NCBI GenBank assembly: GCA_028751875.1 | Contig: CM054158.1 | Span: forward strand, 14,669,601 to 14,733,600 | Source of the DNA: Rapana venosa | Lineage: Eukaryota; Mollusca; Gastropoda; Neogastropoda; Muricidae | Direction: 5' to 3' | DNA: 64,000 nucleotides | Shown: positions 49,211-53,207 of the stretch, one piece after another | How the letters are laid out: every line of letters starts with the position of its first letter | How positions within the stretch are numbered: position 1 is the first letter of the stretch | The notes under the pieces: generated by a model | What the model was told of the DNA's origin: nothing | The model's input: the letters and a program-made list of their open reading frames with translations, nothing else | The model's database searches: none | Translations under genes and position numbers: made by a program

Positions 49211-51508
49211 CCTCAGTGTATTTGTTCTCAGTCCTTTTGTGGTTATGTTCTCATTCTCTTTGTGTGTTGTTTTCCCATGTGTGTATTTGTCCTGTCTTTG
49301 TGTGAGTGTCCTTTGTGTGCTTGCCCTCAGTTTCTTTGTGTCTCTGTCATTTGTCCTTTTGTATGTTTGTTCTTTGTCCCTTTGTAAGCATTGTTTTTAT
49401 GTGTGTGTGTGTGTATGTTAGTGTGTGTGTGTTCATCTTACATCCTTTGTGCTTTAGCCTTCTGTTTTCTTCAGGAAATATCTGACCCTGAGTGTATACA
49501 TGCCCTTTGTGGGTTTGCTTGTTATTTTTCTTTCCTTTCTCTCCTGCTGCCCCCTCGCTCTCTCTCTTCCCATATGTCTCTTTGCGGCTTTTTTCTGTCA
49601 GTTTGTGTCCCTGAATGCTATCTGTCCATACATGGGACCACTGTCTCTATCTGATGACTGCATTTGTCCACTTTTCTTTCTTTCTCTTCGCCTGTCTCAT
49701 CAGCTTTCATTCTTCTTATTCTTCCATTAGCTTCTCTCTTCCTGTCTTTCTTTCTCTCTTTCTTATACTGCAGCGTCTTGATTTCTTGGTAGGTCGTTAT
49801 CCTTAAAATTGTCAGTGGTTTTGTCTGTCTGTCTCATGTCGCTGTCTGATCTAGCTTTTTGCTGTCCAGTTGTTCTTTCTTACTGAAAGCCTTCATTTTG
49901 TTTCTTTCTTTGCATGATGGGTATGCTTTCCATTTTGAAACATTTTACAAAAACTTTGTTTATTTGGGTTTTCAAGCTAACATACGACTTTGTTATTTTC
50001 AGTTTAAAAACTAACATAGTAGTTTTGCTCTGACTTAGATGTTTGATTTGCGATTGAAATTAAATGCTCTACTTAGACATTTGATTTGCGATTGAAGCTA
50101 AATGTTCTAGTTAGACATTTGATTTGCGATTGAAGCTAAATGCTCTAGTTAGACATTTGATTTGCGATTGAAGCTGATTGCTGAAGCTAGTGCTGTTAAT
50201 AGTTTCTTTAATTTTTACTGTTGAAGCCATTGCATTTCTTGTGCTGTAGGTACAAGTTTAGTGTCCATATTTGTCGTGTATTTTAAAAACACAGTTCATA
50301 TGTTTGAATAGGGGATTAGAATAGGGCTGAAGATTTTGATTAGATGTGTGCAGATGCTCTCAGTGTTTGCTTGGGTGTAGTGTTTAGGATGCAAGCAGGC
50401 TATAGGGCATTTTGAAATCCTGTTAGTAAAAAATGGGATGTTGATTCCTGTGTGTGTGTATTTGTGTGTGTGTGTGCACCTGTGCACATGCTCTTGTATG
50501 TGTGCGTAAGTGTGTGCATGCATGTGCCTATTGCATGTATGTTAACCAGAATTATGGCTTTGTTTCAACCAGTGCTAAAGACATTGTACTGAAGTTAAAG
50601 AAATGTGCAGAAGAAGATGCTATGAACACATTTCCAGCCATTCCTGGATCAAAAAAGATTCAGATGACCGCTCTTTAACATATTTAAAAGTGTTGGGACA
50701 GTATATATAATTGCCTTTTAAAAGACTAGATACATACATGCATATTCTTAAAAGTGTTGGGACAGTATATATAATTGCCTTTTAAAAGACTAGATACATA
50801 CATGCATATTCTCTTGTGCTAAGTGTATACACAAATTTCACATGCACTCGCACACATTCCATTCTGCACACTGATTATACACTCACTCACTCTCTCTGGC
50901 TCTTTCTCTCTCTCTCACCCACTCATATGCATGCATACACACACACACACACGCACGCACGCGTGCACACACACACACGCATGGACACACACACACACAC
51001 ACACATGCATGCATACACACACACACAATTCTACACCAGGTCATACTATTACATAGTACTGTACAGTCAAATTTAAGTTTTTGCAAGGTTTCACCATATA
51101 CCACAACACATACCACAACACACACCACAACACATACATACACACCACATCACACACACATCACATCACACCACACTACACACACATCACAATACACCAC
51201 ACCACACCACAAAAAAACCCCAATAACAAATAAAAACCAGAACAGTAATTACAGACACAACACATCTACACCTCATCTGGCAAAGCAAGCAAGCAAGCAA
51301 GCAAGCGTCACTCTTTGTATCATACAATTGTCCTGAAGACGTTCTCTTGATGGATGTGTTATGTTCTCAGCCTCAAAAGAAGTAGATTCTGAACCGCACC
51401 ACCACCACCCACACCCCCACCGACACGCTCACACGGCTGTGGTGGAATCGGTGTCGCGCACGGTGGGCCGGCTGCGAGCTAGCATGGGCAAAGGTCGCCA
51501 CAAACCCT
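15408..51508 (+). CDS. SBF: SBF1/SBF2 (MTMR5/MTMR13) orthologue, 5' and central part, 29 exons
   Basis: SET-binding-factor proteins are DENN-domain Rab exchange factors fused to a catalytically inactive myotubularin; they act on endosomal membranes, bind active myotubularins such as MTMR2, and have been linked to Rab28 and Rab21 (family knowledge). The exons are 15408-15496, 18940-19197, 20217-20319, 21322-21438, 21952-22084, 22897-23005, 23683-23796, 25930-26007, 26657-26770, 27325-27453, 28320-28418, 28989-29143, 29805-29970, 31277-31426, 32278-32346, 33530-33730, 34099-34218, 34871-35061, 36026-36192, 36680-36753, 39353-39548, 40191-40324, 41434-41609, 43162-43343, 44615-44807, 45393-45473, 46255-46364, 48065-48337 and 51371-51508. 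All have AG/GT borders and matching phases, totalling 4,119 bases (about 1,372 codons); vertebrate proteins are about 1,850-1,890 residues. Domain order DENN, SBF2, GRAM, myotubularin start is unbroken, with no stop or frameshift. The first exon and the 3' exons are not in view. Whether it is the single pre-duplication invertebrate gene is inferred, not shown. Confidence 0.96.
15505..15765. repeat. GT tract after the e1 donor, then poly-C
   Basis: Imperfect GT/GC repeat at 15507-15615 starts ten bases after the donor; poly-C at 15737-15765. Confidence 0.93.
15880..15975. repeat. imperfect GT/GCACATGCGT repeat
   Basis: Alternating purine-pyrimidine tract with gtgcacatgcgtg motifs occurring twice. 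Confidence 0.85.
16540..16760 (+). repeat. SINE family A remnant with tail c
   Basis: A diverged body (gtaggagtgaatgacaatattt) joins tail c (gcacactggtgtgttgttta, gaagtcggaatgtggctacc, ttaatggtgggcaaa, cctcagagctct). Confidence 0.75.
16890..17430. repeat. diverged minisatellite, gaatttatcaggtgtgga units
   Basis: About ten degenerate units of 40-60 bp sharing agaatttatcaggtgtgga and gtttcacctggttc. An old array in the intron between e1 and e2. Confidence 0.75.
17499..17942. repeat. poly-G, CT-AT and poly-C tracts
   Basis: Poly-G 17502-17518, CT 17622-17697 followed by AT 17698-17730, poly-C of about 31 at 17900-17930. Confidence 0.94.
18283..18323 (+). repeat. SINE tail a, left half interrupted by a LINE
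   Basis: ggggactggatgtaaaaaag and cacatgggtagttattc belong to tail a and stop where the LINE fragment starts; the other half is at 18780-18815 (catgatcctcgaaataaaag). Confidence 0.8.
18324..18779 (-). mobile_element. LINE fragment, polyprotein C terminus, inside a SINE
   Basis: On the minus strand [37 protein letters not shown] and [10 protein letters not shown] are the region downstream of reverse transcriptase in endonuclease/RT-type LINEs. After that the frame shifts by one and resumes as [20 protein letters not shown] to a stop, so it is broken. A 9-bp target duplication agttattca (18315-18323 and 18780-18788) flanks it. Confidence 0.88.
18940..19197 (+). CDS. SBF: SBF exon e2, upstream DENN
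   Basis: Starts FCQPTGYAL and contains [16 protein letters not shown] and [18 protein letters not shown], all classic SBF uDENN signatures. Phase 0 at both ends, with donor gtgagg. It is GC-rich against an AT-rich surrounding intron. The Asp-rich stretch in the middle (around residues 50-63 of the exon) is a variable loop in the family. Confidence 0.96.
19387..19690 (+). repeat. SINE family B, tRNA-like A box plus 5S rRNA-like segment
   Basis: gggatagctcagtggtcaga resembles a tRNA A box. It is followed by ggttaagcagcattgagc, atggttacc and ggatgggtgac, in the order and spacing of the 5S rRNA internal control region. The body then runs through tgggtacctgccctcttta to gaccaaataggttatgggaa. A second, inverted copy lies at 31618-31905. 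Confidence 0.75.
19740..20010. repeat. GT and GAT microsatellites
   Basis: GT 19751-19806 (also 19363-19388) and GAT 19938-20006, followed by a GGT-rich stretch up to 20155. Confidence 0.94.
20217..20319 (+). CDS. SBF: SBF exon e3, DENN
   Basis: Encodes [15 protein letters not shown] and ends in VPPPG. The donor gtcagt at 20320 gives phase 1, which fits e4. An upstream GT at 20307 would leave phase 0 and break the frame, so the later donor was chosen. Confidence 0.94.
20525..20870 (+). repeat. SINE family C head with tail c
   Basis: ttaagactgttcgatttgaa and catggttcgaatcttggcac (B box) match a second copy at 35100-35280. It then continues with gtcaacttcaagtgcagacc and, after about 100 bp, tail c (aatgtggctaccttcatggt, cgcaaaatttcaccactggt). 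Confidence 0.7.
21322..21438 (+). CDS. SBF: SBF exon e4, central DENN
   Basis: Encodes [15 protein letters not shown] and [10 protein letters not shown], corresponding to the conserved LGAGDRQ motif that opens the central DENN module. The acceptor is tttctacag, the donor gtcagt; it enters and leaves in phase 1. Confidence 0.95.
21800..21900 (-). repeat. SINE family A fragment
   Basis: Reverse-strand body: tgcggttttgtgaatg, ctggcacaaatggcc and tctgaaaggtgaaacag. Poly-G at 21689-21704 and T-rich sequence precede it. Confidence 0.65.
21952..22084 (+). CDS. SBF: SBF exon e5, central DENN
   Basis: Encodes [15 protein letters not shown] and [14 protein letters not shown], the core strand-helix of the central DENN fold. 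Enters in phase 1, leaves in phase 2. The acceptor follows an unusual GT/GC-rich tract (21907-21949) in place of an ordinary polypyrimidine tract. Confidence 0.96.
22240..22470. repeat. CTC/CTT trinucleotide array
   Basis: About 230 bp of CTC, CTT and TTC triplets in blocks; long Glu/Lys/Arg or Leu/Ser frames in both directions are artefacts. Confidence 0.96.
22535..22592 (+). repeat. SINE family A fragment
   Basis: aaagtcctttggatgagact and gaggccctgtgtgcgaatgc only. Confidence 0.7.
22831..22890. repeat. perfect 30-bp tandem duplication before e6
   Basis: 22831-22860 and 22861-22890 are identical (cctgttgttg...gtggttggt), ending six bases before the exon. Confidence 0.97.
22897..23005 (+). 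CDS. SBF: SBF exon e6, central DENN
   Basis: Encodes [15 protein letters not shown] and [15 protein letters not shown], the most diagnostic DENN motif (P-x-LP-x-x-LL-E then TPxPF-x-G). Phase 2 in, phase 0 out, donor gtgagt. A perfect 30-bp tandem duplication ends six bases before the exon. Confidence 0.97.
23085..23132 (+). repeat. SINE tail a fragment
   Basis: tgcttattccattatcctcg followed by atataaaagaatttt. Confidence 0.7.
23310..23475. repeat. CA/GT imperfect tracts
   Basis: Includes two copies of gaagagggcacacacactct-like sequence (23350-23385) and GT up to 23470. 23800-24480 is unique intron sequence with nothing recognised. Confidence 0.8.
23683..23796 (+). CDS. SBF: SBF exon e7, central DENN
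   Basis: Encodes [18 protein letters not shown], the conserved VDLDGG turn of central DENN, ending [10 protein letters not shown]. The acceptor gtgtgttgcag and the donor gtcagt keep phase 0. Confidence 0.96.
24485..24600. repeat. GA microsatellite
   Basis: GA with GGA and TGGA interruptions leading straight into the 36-bp array. Confidence 0.92.
24600..25855. repeat. 36-bp minisatellite (33-bp variants) in the intron before e8
   Basis: About 35 units of agtggagatagggagacaga plus cattctttatgaacta. Shorter units lacking three bases (cattctttagcta) cluster at both ends. Both lengths are multiples of three, which explains a 282-codon open frame on the minus strand; I see no start context, splice sites or composition suggesting a real protein. 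Confidence 0.97.
25930..26007 (+). CDS. SBF: SBF exon e8, DENN linker
   Basis: A short 26-codon exon encoding [18 protein letters not shown], matching the AFPPP segment between central and downstream DENN. Phase 0 at both ends, acceptor gtcacag and donor gtgagt. The preceding intron contains the 36-bp minisatellite. Confidence 0.92.
26150..26460. repeat. CT-rich then GT-rich low complexity
   Basis: Loose TCTCTGTC repeats to 26375, then GT/GC at 26383-26455. Confidence 0.8.
26548..26625 (-). repeat. SINE/LINE tail b fragment
   Basis: Reverse of (ATT)n, then ggaatttatatagcgctga and caaagcgctta. It ends about 30 bases before e9. Confidence 0.8.
26657..26770 (+). CDS. SBF: SBF exon e9, downstream DENN
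   Basis: Encodes [14 protein letters not shown] and [14 protein letters not shown], the downstream DENN helix pair. Phase 0 in and out; acceptor gtgttgcag, donor gtcagt. A partial SINE tail lies about 30 bases upstream. Confidence 0.96.
26812..27031 (-). repeat. SINE family A with tails a and b in series
   Basis: Read on the minus strand: body, tail a (gtgcttattccattatcctc) and then tail b (agcgctatataaattccata, ATT). Both tails are present in one element. Confidence 0.8.
27031..27175. repeat. GT/GC imperfect microsatellite
   Basis: GT runs with GTGC and CATG variants. Confidence 0.9.
27325..27453 (+). CDS. SBF: SBF exon e10, downstream DENN end
   Basis: Encodes [19 protein letters not shown] and [10 protein letters not shown], ending CDIFDE; this closes the DENN module. 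Phase 0 at both ends with donor gttagt. Confidence 0.96.
27470..27695 (-). repeat. SINE family A, tail a
   Basis: Reverse strand; the tail (cttttatatcgaggataatg) begins about 20 bases after the e10 donor, followed by the body to ctcattcgaagg. Confidence 0.88.
27700..28002. repeat. CATG-rich tract and CA-CT-CA compound microsatellite
   Basis: CATG/CACG-rich 27700-27830, CA 27831-27852, CT 27857-27938, CA 27974-28000. Confidence 0.94.
28320..28418 (+). CDS. SBF: SBF exon e11, post-DENN linker
   Basis: Encodes [17 protein letters not shown], equivalent to the helical segment after DENN in vertebrate SBFs. The acceptor gtgtttcag is followed by GTG; the donor is gtagga; 33 codons in phase 0. Confidence 0.93.
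28741..28768. repeat. GT microsatellite
   Basis: A short GT run in the intron between e11 and e12; the remainder of 28420-28985 is T-rich unique sequence. Confidence 0.85.
28989..29143 (+). CDS. SBF: SBF exon e12, post-DENN linker
   Basis: Encodes [17 protein letters not shown] and [14 protein letters not shown]. The donor gtaaat overlaps an in-frame TAA, so intron retention would stop translation at once. Leaves in phase 2, completing a Lys codon with the first base of e13. Confidence 0.93.
29213..29467 (-). repeat. SINE family A, tail a, near full length
   Basis: Reverse strand: tail a, body, then the head-proximal block (ggagtggagtcagtactgat, gaatgagattcgaacccagg, a B box in reverse). 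Confidence 0.82.
29805..29970 (+). CDS. SBF: SBF exon e13, start of SBF2 domain
   Basis: Encodes [16 protein letters not shown] and [16 protein letters not shown], the conserved RNC-x-SFIF motif that opens the SBF2 domain. Enters in phase 2, leaves in phase 0; donor gtgagt. Confidence 0.95.
30040..30345 (-). repeat. two partial SINE family A bodies in tandem
   Basis: The block ggttttgtaaa...cacaaatggcctac...aaaggcagaa occurs at 30040-30180 and again at 30225-30345, which looks like a local duplication or two insertions. 30345-31080 is unique apart from GT at 30476-30545. Confidence 0.75.
31093..31119. repeat. poly-G tract
   Basis: About 26 G in a row. Confidence 0.97.
31277..31426 (+). CDS. 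SBF: SBF exon e14, SBF2 domain
   Basis: Encodes [15 protein letters not shown] and [17 protein letters not shown], the QQFD-x-VVR motif of the SBF2 domain. Acceptor gatgcacag, donor gtatga, phase 0; 50 codons. Confidence 0.96.
31618..31905 (-). repeat. SINE family B (5S-like), inverted copy
   Basis: On the minus strand: gggatagctcagtggtcaga, then gttaagcagcatcaagcag, ggttaccaagtggatgggtg and accg, followed by the family B body ending near aacctcataggttttggg. The 13-nt ggatgggtgaccg is the 5S box C core. Confidence 0.8.
31968..32277 (+). repeat. SINE family A, tail b, ending at the e15 acceptor
   Basis: Body from agtccttcggatgagact, tail b (aagcgctttgatttgttgct, aagattcagcgctatata) and (ATT)n to about 32271; the exon begins at 32278. 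Confidence 0.92.
32278..32346 (+). CDS. SBF: SBF exon e15, SBF2 domain, SINE-abutting
   Basis: A 23-codon exon encoding [19 protein letters not shown], matching the conserved ALLPL-x-TAF-x-R segment. Its acceptor (ttttcag) lies immediately after the ATT-repeat tail of a SINE, so the upstream acceptor region, including any branch point, is repeat-derived. The donor gtgagt is followed within ten bases by a GT microsatellite. Confidence 0.93.
32356..32515. repeat. GT and CATG imperfect tract
   Basis: GT/GC 32356-32420 then CATG-rich sequence to 32515. Confidence 0.9.
32575..33430. repeat. about 20-bp minisatellite in the intron between e15 and e16
   Basis: Roughly 40 diverged units of the type ttgggcaagttaaagatgt, with higher-order spacing variants. 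Confidence 0.93.
33530..33730 (+). CDS. SBF: SBF exon e16, SBF2 domain
   Basis: Encodes [17 protein letters not shown] and [19 protein letters not shown], the family-diagnostic Q-F-x-Y-x-C-x-Q-x-H motif. 67 codons, phase 0, acceptor gcgttgcag, donor gtaggg. Confidence 0.97.
34099..34218 (+). CDS. SBF: SBF exon e17, variable linker in SBF2 domain
   Basis: A Ser/Pro-rich 40-codon exon ending GALEIAAEQ, which joins e18 to form the conserved AEQLR-x-WPT region. The first 30 residues look lineage-specific. It is symmetric (phase 0/0), so skipping would keep the frame but remove the conserved AEQ. Confidence 0.9.
34235..34800. repeat. diverged minisatellite between e17 and e18
   Basis: About ten units of 45-60 bp containing ccttgcagtttttctgtc and gaatgatagaattgaat. 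A related part reappears at 35305-35430 on the other side of e18. Confidence 0.85.
34871..35061 (+). CDS. SBF: SBF exon e18, SBF2 domain end
   Basis: Encodes [17 protein letters not shown] and [19 protein letters not shown], nearly invariant in SBF proteins. Leaves in phase 2 through donor gtaagg, completing a Ser codon with e19. Confidence 0.97.
35095..35300 (+). repeat. SINE family C with ATT tail
   Basis: gcagagtggttaagaccgtt (A box side), then gtgaattaaggttgggaatt, gtcaactttaagtgtagacc and an ATT repeat at 35266-35303. It inserts into or beside the diverged minisatellite. Confidence 0.8.
35425..35850. repeat. about 20-bp minisatellite, ggatgagtgcttgtatttt
   Basis: About 18 irregular units with poly-T and poly-G expansions; located between e18 and e19. 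Confidence 0.88.
36026..36192 (+). CDS. SBF: SBF exon e19, conserved acidic/helical segment
   Basis: Encodes [29 protein letters not shown] and [11 protein letters not shown]. This SYD-x-ESGF region precedes the GRAM domain in all SBFs I know. Phase 2 in, phase 1 out; donor gtgaga. Confidence 0.96.
36465..36622. repeat. CA microsatellite
   Basis: CA with short interruptions; the longest uninterrupted run is about 70 bp (36547-36619). Confidence 0.96.
36680..36753 (+). CDS. SBF: SBF exon e20, pre-GRAM
   Basis: Encodes [18 protein letters not shown] and LPPIQK, the conserved helix and loop before GRAM. Phase 1 in, phase 0 out, donor gtaggt. The next intron (2.6 kb) carries a LINE fragment and SINEs. 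Confidence 0.96.
36832..36920. repeat. TATG tetranucleotide repeat, left of LINE
   Basis: tatg repeats plus gataaaattaggtaagatgg, matching the array at 38012-38190 on the other side of the LINE insertion. Confidence 0.85.
36921..38011 (-). mobile_element. LINE reverse transcriptase fragment, frameshifted
   Basis: On the minus strand [34 protein letters not shown] and [15 protein letters not shown] are RT motifs including the catalytic FADD box. They are followed by [27 protein letters not shown] and [11 protein letters not shown] of the RT-to-C-terminal region. A one-base shift near 37577 separates the two parts. The element is 5'-truncated at 38011 and ends in a trinucleotide (ATG)n tail at 36921-36930. 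It sits in a TATG repeat, so target duplications cannot be read reliably. Confidence 0.92.
38012..38190. repeat. TATG / gataagatagatatgtata array
   Basis: Three units of roughly 55 bp combining (TATG)n, gataaaattaga and gataagatagatatg. Confidence 0.85.
38265..38692 (+). repeat. SINE family A, tail c, near full length
   Basis: Head (ccttagagcattgagctcgc, cctggctttgagccacc), body (ggagttaacatcagcgctga to gaacagatgacaaaat) and tail c (cactaatgtcgtgtttaggc, aatctcaccattttggtgaa). A run of 12 A ends it. Confidence 0.88.
38715..38998 (+). repeat. SINE family A with tails a and b
   Basis: Body, then ggggactggattg and agcacatgag of tail a, then gatttgttgctttacaagat and (ATT)n of tail b. Confidence 0.85.
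39353..39548 (+). CDS. SBF: SBF exon e21, GRAM domain
   Basis: Encodes [16 protein letters not shown] and [19 protein letters not shown], the first half of the GRAM/PH-like fold that binds phosphoinositides in this family. Acceptor gtttccag, donor gtgagt, leaves in phase 1. Confidence 0.97.
39653..39703. repeat. GT microsatellite
   Basis: An uninterrupted GT run of about 50 bp. Confidence 0.97.
39930..40190. repeat. degenerate array containing repeated catttcag
   Basis: Units of 20-35 bp (tgtgatgtgacatttcagtg) repeat up to the e22 acceptor; at least four upstream units carry tttcag. Confidence 0.88.
40191..40324 (+). CDS. SBF: SBF exon e22, GRAM domain
   Basis: Encodes [18 protein letters not shown] and [13 protein letters not shown]. 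Phase 1 in, phase 0 out. The acceptor (catttcag) is embedded in a degenerate array whose units themselves contain catttcag, giving many decoy acceptors upstream (39930-40190). Confidence 0.96.
40375..40678 (-). repeat. SINE family A, tail c
   Basis: Reverse strand: ggttccttggctagagcact, gtctaaacatgacacctgtg, tcgtcagttcctaccagcac, tagtctcatcccaaggactt. Confidence 0.82.
41080..41306 (-). repeat. SINE family A, tail a
   Basis: Reverse strand: cttttatatcgaggataatg, tacatccagtccccgtg, tgttcccaccggcacacaat, gtctcatccgaaggacttaa. A poly-C of about 17 at 41331-41347 follows. Confidence 0.9.
41434..41609 (+). CDS. SBF: SBF exon e23, GRAM domain end
   Basis: Encodes [17 protein letters not shown] and [13 protein letters not shown], the last GRAM strand and helix. 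Leaves in phase 2 through gtcagt; an 830-bp CCTGY array starts straight after the donor. Confidence 0.96.
41615..42448. repeat. CCTGY pentanucleotide array after e23
   Basis: About 830 bp of CCTGT, CCTGC and CCTAT pentamers in higher-order blocks, for example three copies of a block holding ctttgccttgccctgccttg. All three + frames are open only because the unit carries no stop. Confidence 0.97.
42450..43161. other. unique AT-rich intron sequence
   Basis: No repeat, SINE or coding signal recognised between the CCTGY array and e24. Confidence 0.6.
43162..43343 (+). CDS. SBF: SBF exon e24, basic/Ser-rich linker
   Basis: Encodes [17 protein letters not shown], equivalent to the basic segment after GRAM, then a Pro/Ser-rich stretch with [16 protein letters not shown]. 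Phase 2 in, phase 1 out, donor gtaagt. Confidence 0.93.
43360..43560. repeat. GT/GGT-rich tract with an internal duplication
   Basis: ggggagggctgtggtgtatg (43383) and gggggagggttgtggtgtgt (43493) begin two copies of about 110 bp. Confidence 0.75.
43795..44515. repeat. ACACC-type low-complexity array before e25
   Basis: About 700 bp built from cacaccacac, caccactcca and ttacctcatgcc blocks, with longer duplications (the cactctcctacatcacacca block occurs at 44200 and 44451). Confidence 0.93.
44615..44807 (+). CDS. SBF: SBF exon e25, start of myotubularin region
   Basis: Encodes [17 protein letters not shown] and [17 protein letters not shown], the entry into the myotubularin-related fold. Three consecutive NAG acceptors (exon start at 44615, 44618 or 44621) all preserve frame; the first was chosen. 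Donor gtaagg, phase 2 out. Confidence 0.95.
44820..45240. repeat. T/G-rich low complexity, CATG at the end
   Basis: tttggggttttgtagtg-like repeats to 44960, TTGG at 45070-45090, CTGT 45170-45190 and GCAT 45205-45222. Confidence 0.75.
45393..45473 (+). CDS. SBF: SBF exon e26, myotubularin region
   Basis: Encodes [16 protein letters not shown] and [10 protein letters not shown], matching the SYPGLL...R-x-ARC-x-R-x-NR motif. Its acceptor tract is a GT repeat (45369-45388) ending in ttgcag. Leaves in phase 2. Confidence 0.95.
45600..45735 (+). repeat. tail c element
   Basis: ggaagtcagaatgcagctg, cgcaaaaatctcaccattgc and cctcagagctttagccaagg without a recognisable family A body upstream. Confidence 0.75.
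45970..46195 (-). repeat. SINE family A, tail b
   Basis: Reverse strand: (TAA)n, ggaatttatatagcgctgga, caacaaatcaaagcgctcag, then body to gcatgcgttcgcacac. It ends about 55 bases before e27. Confidence 0.9.
46255..46364 (+). CDS. SBF: SBF exon e27, myotubularin region
   Basis: Encodes [18 protein letters not shown] and [14 protein letters not shown], the conserved FPVxxW...LLRSGGFH segment. Phase 2 in, phase 1 out, donor gtaggg. Confidence 0.95.
46600..46705 (+). repeat. tail c element
   Basis: ggagtcagaatgcagctaat, atggtaagcaaaaacagttg, aaaatcttaccattgatgaa. Confidence 0.75.
46800..47145 (+). repeat. SINE-like element of another head with tail c
   Basis: A head containing atgttgtggtttgaattcag and gcggggttacctggcaaggt is followed by tail c (gaagcgggaatgcggctacc, gaaacaaaatctcaccaata, tggagctctaaccaagg). 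Poly-C follows at 47155-47171. Confidence 0.6.
47636..47990 (+). repeat. SINE family A, full length, tail a
   Basis: The best complete copy: A box side (gggatagcctggtggttaga), B box-like (gagtttgaaacccgttcaag), the cctggaattaacatcagtgc block, body and tail a ending in aaaataaaagaataaaataa. Confidence 0.9.
48065..48337 (+). CDS. SBF: SBF exon e28, myotubularin insert/variable linker
   Basis: Begins [20 protein letters not shown], matching the [10 protein letters not shown] motif of SBF1/SBF2. The rest ([19 protein letters not shown] and a Ser/His tail) belongs to the family's variable linker. Leaves in phase 1 with T as the first base of the split codon; donor gtaagg. Confidence 0.94.
48861..48913 (+). 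CDS. possible alternative terminal or poison exon of SBF
   Basis: A good acceptor (tgttttgcag at 48851-48860) is followed by 53 bases that, joined to the T left by e28, read [17 protein letters not shown] and then TAG. The phase is correct. No convincing donor occurs before the stop, so if used it would end the protein before the phosphatase-like domain, or trigger nonsense decay. I do not recognise the peptide, and no poly(A) signal was identified with confidence. Confidence 0.3.
48955..49450. repeat. diverged tttgtgtgttc array with GT core
   Basis: Units of about 30 bp (cctttgtgtgtttgttctca) with a pure GT run at 49168-49210. Confidence 0.85.
50030..50190. repeat. about 41-bp tandem repeat, four copies
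   Basis: Units contain gacatttgatttgcgattga followed by agctaaatgctctagtta. Confidence 0.95.
50540..50679 (+). other. unexplained open frame with protein-like composition
   Basis: After an ag at 50545, one frame reads [19 protein letters not shown], then [19 protein letters not shown] and stops at TAA 50676. The composition is protein-like, not repeat-like. It is in the wrong phase to follow e28, and I do not recognise it; a retrotransposed fragment or chance are both possible. Confidence 0.2.
50684..50812. repeat. 64-bp tandem duplication
   Basis: Two almost identical copies of a unit with agtgttgggacagtatatat and gactagatacatacatgcat. Confidence 0.96.
50880..51215. repeat. CA tracts and ccacaacacata repeat
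   Basis: CA/GC 50935-51030, then ccacaacacatac units 51098-51215. Confidence 0.88.
51371..51508 (+). CDS. SBF: SBF exon e29, variable linker (cassette-type)
   Basis: Acceptor gttctcag, donor gtaggt, phase 1 at both ends, so it could be included or skipped without a frameshift. It encodes a His-rich run ([12 protein letters not shown]) and [19 protein letters not shown], a basic segment. Vertebrate SBFs have alternatively spliced, poorly conserved sequence at this place. Read-through into the intron would stop at 51640. Confidence 0.85.
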
Positions 51509-51679
51509 GTAGGTGGAGCTGCCCTGTCCTTGACCCCCTGCCCCCTCTCGATTCCTCGCCATACGCCCAACCACCCCACCTCTCCTGTAACGTTTTTCTC
51601 TTCTTTCTCGTCCTCCTTTTGCTGTCTCTTTTTTGGTTATAATCGGAACCTTGTGTAATCGAGTGAAGGTGGTAGTTTC

Positions 51680-52095
51680 TGGATATTTATCGAGATTTTT
51701 TTCCCCCTTTCCCCTGGATATTTATCAACCTTTTCTTCTGGATATTTATCAAAGATTTTCTGGATATTTACCAAAGATTTTCTGGATATTCGTCAAGATT
51801 TGCAGAATATCTAACCAGATCTGTCGATATTTTCTGGATATTTTTCAACATTGTCTGGATATTTATAAGATTTTTGGTATATCTATCCAGATTTTCTGGG
51901 TATTTTCCAGATATATATTCAGATTTTCTGAATATTTTCCAGATATATATCCAGATTTTCTGGATATCTATCATGATTTTCAAGAATTCCTGGATATATA
52001 CCAAGATTTTGGGAAGATCTCTCCAGATTTTCTGAATGTCTTTTGCGGGGCTTTTTATATTTATCAAGATCACCTGGATATTTAACCAGAATATA
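51680..52095. repeat. ctggatatttatcaagatttt minisatellite
   Basis: About 15 irregular units of 20-30 bp starting soon after the e29 donor. 52100-52790 is unique. Confidence 0.92.
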
Positions 52096-52804
52096 ATCAG
52101 AGTTTGTTTTTCATAACAATCTTTAATGACCCTAGAGTTAGTCTGTATATATACATGTGTGTTATTGGCGGTGGTGTAATCCGATTATAAACGATGGTGT
52201 CTGGATTTGTAATGATATATTCTTTTCTGGCACTATTTAAAAATCTGTTGTCAGTATCTCTGTTTTTAGAATCATGTGTAATCATATTGGAGGCGAAAAT
52301 GTCCGCATATTTATTAAGGACTGAGTTTCGATCATATTCTTTGTATCAGTGATATATTCTTTCAAGGATGCATTCTGTTGACAGTAGCTCATGTTTATGC
52401 TAAACGCTTTTTTTTTCTGAATGGGTGATAGGTCTTAACAGCCATAGTTTGTGGGATCAAAAATTGCTGTTACAATCATCTTGCTATCATCAAAGAAAGG
52501 ACTTTTAGTCATAGCTTATCCCTAGGTTTAATTTGTTTAATTAAACACTTTGATGGATTGGATTCAAAGAAAAAAATGTGTGTTTCTGAATTCAGTCTTC
52601 TGTTTTGTGACAATTATATAAAAAAAGAAGGATTAAAAAAAGAAGTAAACGAAAGATATAAAAAGTACAATTTTTTGCATAACCTTCTGAAGTCTAGTGA
52701 AGAAAATGAAGAAAGAAAAAGTCTGGGGGAGGGGAGGGGGGAGGTTAACCTTAATAATCAAGACACAGGTACTCAATCTTAGCTTATCTATCAACTTCAT
52801 ATTG

Positions 52805-52920
52805 TAACTTGATTTTGGTTGATTAAACCAGTTTGTAGTCGATAAATGATTTTGAACAAAGACTTTGATTGATTAAACCAGTTTGTAATAGATAAATGAT
52901 TTTGTTGAATAAAGAATGAT
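52805..52920. repeat. 50-bp tandem duplication
   Basis: gattaaaccagtttgta occurs at 52821 and 52871 with matching flanks (gataaatgattttg). Confidence 0.92.
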
Positions 52921-53134
52921 TTTTTAGAGAGGAAAAGCTGTCACAGTTTTTATGAGAAATGTCACAGAAATAAAAAAGTTGATGTATGAATATGAATTTT
53001 TTGTAGGGAAGGGAGATTATGTTATGATAGCTTTAAAAACATGTTTTTTTTTAAAACTTAGTTAAATGATACTCTGATGCCTATATACTCTTCTCTCCTT
53101 GTCATGCTCATGTATGCACATGCAATTTCTCCAC

Positions 53135-53207
<73 letters not shown>

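Noticed and set aside
51509..51642. Continuation of e29 to a stop at 51640
   Set aside because: A gtaggt donor ends the exon and the downstream reading is compositionally unlike the SBF linker.
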